A stretch of DNA of 52,890 bases from Caulobacteraceae bacterium UBA5005 (GTDB taxonomy: Bacteria > Pseudomonadota > Alphaproteobacteria > Caulobacterales > Caulobacteraceae), in assembly GCA_002398405.1 (NCBI GenBank), contig DGYN01000143.1:1-52890 (forward strand), written 5' to 3'. Shown here one piece after another: positions 50,872 to 52,890 of the stretch (the stretch's first letter is position 1; every line of letters starts with the position of its first letter). Under the pieces are notes generated by a model, which was not told the DNA's origin, ran no database searches, and saw nothing but the letters and a program-made list of their open reading frames with translations. The translations under genes were made by a program, and so were the position numbers.

Positions 50872-51174
50872 GTGGCCGACGACTTCGACATCGGCAAGAT
50901 CGACGAGGTCATCCACGGCCGTGTGCGCCTGGGTGTGATGGCCTATCTGATGGCGGCCGGCGTCGCCGACTTCAACACCCTGAAAGCCAAGTTGGAGACC
51001 ACGGACGGCACCCTGTCGGTGCACCTGCGAAAGCTCGAGGACGCCGGCTATGTGGCCATCGAGAAGAGCTTTCGGAACCGCAAACCCCTTACCGAGGCGC
51101 GGCTGACGCCCAAGGGCGAGAAGGCCTTCCGCCACTACCTGGACGCCATCGGCAAACTGGCGGGTTTGCTCTGA
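50872..51174 (+). CDS. Winged-helix transcriptional regulator (MarR/ArsR-like)
   Basis: 100 residues from GTG 50872, 5 bases past the previous stop. A single winged helix with IDEVIHGRVRLGVMAYLMA, TDGTLSVHLRKLEDAGYVAI (recognition helix) and a wing FRNRKPLTEARLTPKGEKAF. This short class usually dimerises and represses its own operon. The palindromes at 50174-50202 are the likely targets. Confidence 0.88.
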   Translation: MADDFDIGKIDEVIHGRVRLGVMAYLMAAGVADFNTLKAKLETTDGTLSVHLRKLEDAGYVAIEKSFRNRKPLTEARLTPKGEKAFRHYLDAIGKLAGLL

Positions 51175-51178
51175 CAGA

Positions 51179-51207
51179 TTACCGTTCAGATATTCCCTGG
51201 CAATAAT
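51179..51207 (+). promoter_or_regulatory. Possible promoter of the secreted DUF6152-like gene
   Basis: TTACCG (51179-51184) and AATAAT (51202-51207) are spaced by 17 bases. The match is moderate. The gene starts 40 bases downstream. Confidence 0.4.
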
Positions 51208-51246
51208 ACCCCTGGAAGCTGAGCCCTCCTTGGATGGAGTCAGAAC

Positions 51247-51621
51247 ATGAGAGCCGTCGCCGTCACAACCGCTTTCCTCCTGGCCGCTTCCAGCGCCGCG
51301 GCGCAGCCCCCGCCGCGGGATCAGTTCGAAGCGGATTCGCTCACGATCGCCGGGGAGATCGTGAGCATCGACCTCACCGCGCCCATGTCGAAGATCCGGG
51401 TTCGTGACGCGGCGACCGGCAAGACCTGGATTGTCGAGGGCGCGACCTCGAACACCCTGGTCCGCGGCGGCGCTCTGACGGCGGAGTCGAAAGGGCTCCT
51501 GACGGTCGTGGGGTTCCAATCCAAGGACAGGGTCTGTGCGCCTGACTGCCGCCTGCGGATGAGGGAGATCACCTTTCCCGACGGCCGCAGGGTCTTTCTT
51601 GGAGCCGCAGGTCCCGCCTAG
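51247..51621 (+). CDS. Secreted DUF6152-like protein
   Basis: 124 residues. The signal peptide ends SSAAAQ. The mature protein has TIAGEIVSIDLTAPMSKIRV, DAATGKTWIVEGATSNTLV, VVGFQSKDRVCAPDC and MREITFPDGRRVFLG, resembling DUF6152 proteins, which form a small beta-barrel found in alphaproteobacteria. Two cysteines are close together (CAPDC). GGAG lies before the ATG. Role unknown. Confidence 0.7.
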   Translation: MRAVAVTTAFLLAASSAAAQPPPRDQFEADSLTIAGEIVSIDLTAPMSKIRVRDAATGKTWIVEGATSNTLVRGGALTAESKGLLTVVGFQSKDRVCAPDCRLRMREITFPDGRRVFLGAAGPA

Positions 51622-51633
51622 CCCCAGAAATAT

Positions 51634-51690
51634 TCAACCAATTGGTTGACGGTTTGAAACGCCTCGCATAAGTTCAACCTCATGGTTGAA
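51634..51690. promoter_or_regulatory. Paired palindromic operators of the ArsR-type regulator
   Basis: TCAACCAATTGGTTGA (51634-51649) is a perfect 16-bp palindrome. TTCAACC-TCAT-GGTTGAA (51673-51690) shares its half-sites, and its centre is exactly 40 bp further on. The second site contains the start codon of the regulator gene (51682). Confidence 0.7.
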
Positions 51691-52038
51691 TTTCATGCTC
51701 CGCAACTCGACGCCGTCTTCCATGCCCTTGGAGACGGCACCCGCCGCCAGATGCTGCGCGACCTTGCAAATGGAGAGCGCACAGTCGGCCAGCTTGCCGA
51801 GCCTTTTTCAATGTCGCTGGCGGCGGCCTCCAAGCACATCAAGGCGCTCGAGAGCGCCGGCCTGATCCAGCGCGAGGTTCGAGGCCGCACCCACCTCTGC
51901 CGCCTGGACCCCGGGCCGCTGGCCAGCGCCCACGAGTGGCTCGACTTCTACGAACAGTTCTGGACCCACCGCCTGAGCATCCTCGACCGCCTGCTGCGCG
52001 AGGACGCCGCCAAGACATCAAAAGGAGAAGACCTATGA
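51682..52038 (+). CDS. ArsR-family transcriptional regulator
   Basis: 118 residues with an ArsR/SmtB winged helix: VFHALGDGTRRQMLRDLANG, TVGQLAEPFSMSLAAASKHI (recognition helix), LESAGLIQREVRGRTHLCRL. The C terminus has a helix with FYEQFWTHRLSILDRLL. No metal-binding Cys pair is evident, typical of the group encoded with SRPBCC genes. It overlaps the next gene by 4 bp. Palindromes overlapping its start imply self-repression. Confidence 0.92.
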   Translation: MVEFHAPQLDAVFHALGDGTRRQMLRDLANGERTVGQLAEPFSMSLAAASKHIKALESAGLIQREVRGRTHLCRLDPGPLASAHEWLDFYEQFWTHRLSILDRLLREDAAKTSKGEDL

Positions 52039-52565
52039 CGCTCGCCACCCTGGACGACTATGGCGTGCTGACCGCACCCTTATCCCTGCGCATCGAGCGC
52101 GTCCTGCCGGGCCCCATCGAGCGAGTCTGGGCCTATCTGACGGAGGAGGACCTTCGCCGGCAATGGATGGCGGCCGGCCAGATGGAGCAGCGCAATGGCG
52201 CGAGCTTCGAACTGGTATGGCGCAACGACGAACTCACCGACCCGCCCGGCAAGCGGCCCGGCGTTTATCCGGAGGAACATCGCATGACGAGCGAGATCCT
52301 GGAGATCGACCCGCCGAGGAAGCTGCGCTTCACCTGGATGCAGGGCGAGGTGACCTTCGAGCTGCGCGCCTCGGGCGACAAGGTGATCCTCACCGTCGAT
52401 CACAAGCGCATCTCCGACCGCAACAACCTGCTCAGCGTCAGCGCCGGTTGGCATGCCCATCTGGACGTGTTGGCCGCCAAGATCGCGGGCAAGACCCCCG
52501 CCACGCCCCACTGGGACAGGTGGACGCAACTGCGTGAGGAATATGAGCTTCGGCTGCCCGCATAG
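52035..52565 (+). CDS. SRPBCC (AHSA1-like) domain protein
   Basis: 176 residues from ATG 52035, which overlaps the ArsR stop and has AAGGAG upstream. The START/Bet v 1-like fold shows LSLRIERVLPGPIERVWAYL, DLRRQWMAAGQMEQRNG, SEILEIDPPRKLRFTWM and a C-terminal helix with SAGWHAHLDVLAAKIAG. Such proteins bind hydrophobic ligands and are often co-encoded with ArsR regulators. The ligand is unknown. Confidence 0.9.
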   Translation: MTLATLDDYGVLTAPLSLRIERVLPGPIERVWAYLTEEDLRRQWMAAGQMEQRNGASFELVWRNDELTDPPGKRPGVYPEEHRMTSEILEIDPPRKLRFTWMQGEVTFELRASGDKVILTVDHKRISDRNNLLSVSAGWHAHLDVLAAKIAGKTPATPHWDRWTQLREEYELRLPA

Positions 52566-52596
52566 CTGCGGGGTTTAATCCTTAACCCGCCCGCCC

Positions 52597-52602
52597 TATA
52601 TT
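52597..52602 (+). promoter_or_regulatory. -10 element of the tmRNA gene
   Basis: TATATT lies just before the first tmRNA piece. A weak -35 (TTTAAT, 52574-52579) is 17 bases upstream. Confidence 0.45.
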
Positions 52603-52890
52603 GAGAGCGTCCGGCTTGTCCGGACTATGGAGATAAACGCGCGCGTAATAAGCGGACTGGACCCGGGTGCGATTCCCGGCGGCTCCACCAAACCTTCCGG
52701 GGTTATCGCCGGATGATACGGGGCCGATCAGCATCGACAGACGTGTAAAGGCGATAGCTTTCTCTCGGCATGATACCGCCGTTATCGGGTCATTTTCTAA
52801 ATGCGAACGATAACTTCGCTGAAGAAGTCCGTCTGGCCGCGTAAGCGGTTCGATTGATTTCGTGACTTAAGCCCTAGGGGTTCAGATCCT
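52603..52890 (+). ncRNA. ssrA: Circularly permuted two-piece tmRNA (3' end beyond window)
   Basis: The acceptor piece comes first: T-arm GGACCCGGGTGCGATTCCCG and acceptor GGCTCC-A-CCA, ending at 52690. An intervening segment (52691-52719) would be removed. The coding piece starts GGGGCC (52720), which pairs with GGCTCC and includes the G3-U70 wobble that defines alanine charging. The resume codon GCG (52803-52805) starts the tag ANDNFAEEVRLAA with TAA at 52842-52844. This is the split tmRNA of alphaproteobacteria. The 5' boundary is approximate and the RNA runs past the edge. It rescues stalled ribosomes with SmpB. Confidence 0.92.

Noticed and set aside
52640..52690. Possible tRNA gene with CCA end
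   Set aside because: Only a T-arm and acceptor half are present; with the downstream GGGGCC and tag frame it is the acceptor piece of tmRNA.

Overview
The window looks like a chromosomal piece of a high-GC alphaproteobacterium of the Caulobacteraceae (a Phenylobacterium- or Caulobacter-like organism). The evidence is the strongly GC-biased third codon positions, the TonB-receptor, acyl-CoA and GlcG-type gene content, the ilvB leader/attenuator, and above all a circularly permuted, two-piece ssrA gene at the right edge whose tag reads ANDNFAEEVRLAA. The family assignment is an inference from gene content and not from a database match.

Region 1 (1-4500) is an accessory island. It holds the end of an RHS/polymorphic-toxin tip with a 4-bp-overlapping immunity-like gene, then a displaced RHS core fragment carrying a second, AT-richer tip and a four-helix membrane protein. 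Two look-alike terminator hairpins bound the second cassette. Next come a REP-associated tyrosine transposase (RAYT) flanked by repeat motifs, and an unrecognised small gene.

Region 2 (4500-19500) is mostly transport: an APC amino-acid permease (minus strand), two tandem paralogous TonB-dependent receptors, a transglutaminase-like protein, a three-gene Fe(III)-type ABC importer behind a perfect Fur-like palindrome, an MFE-2-type short-chain dehydrogenase, and a three-gene ABC exporter (permease, ATPase, membrane-fusion protein) with a good sigma70-type promoter.

Region 3 (19500-32000) contains an unusual secreted fusion (degenerate redoxin, cytochrome c site, PHM-like copper monooxygenase, EF-hands) next to a secreted protein of unknown role, a cold-shock protein, an S46 dipeptidyl-peptidase, acyl-CoA metabolism genes, an AT-rich orphan beside an 84-bp palindrome, and a GbsR/MarR regulator facing a small membrane protein and two tandem secreted paralogues that share a putative operator.

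Region 4 (31700-50020) is mostly core metabolism: an Mrp/ApbC ATPase, hflKC, serB, miaA, a two-component pair, a complete lower valine-degradation operon (mmsA, acyl-CoA dehydrogenase, hydroxyisobutyryl-CoA hydrolase, mmsB, enoyl-CoA hydratase), and valine/leucine synthesis (ilvB, ilvH) under a leader-peptide attenuator. Valine breakdown and synthesis therefore sit within 10 kb of each other.

Region 5 (50000-52890) carries two small self-regulating transcription-factor operons, each with its own clear palindromic operators, a 35-residue membrane protein, and the permuted tmRNA gene, which runs off the right edge.
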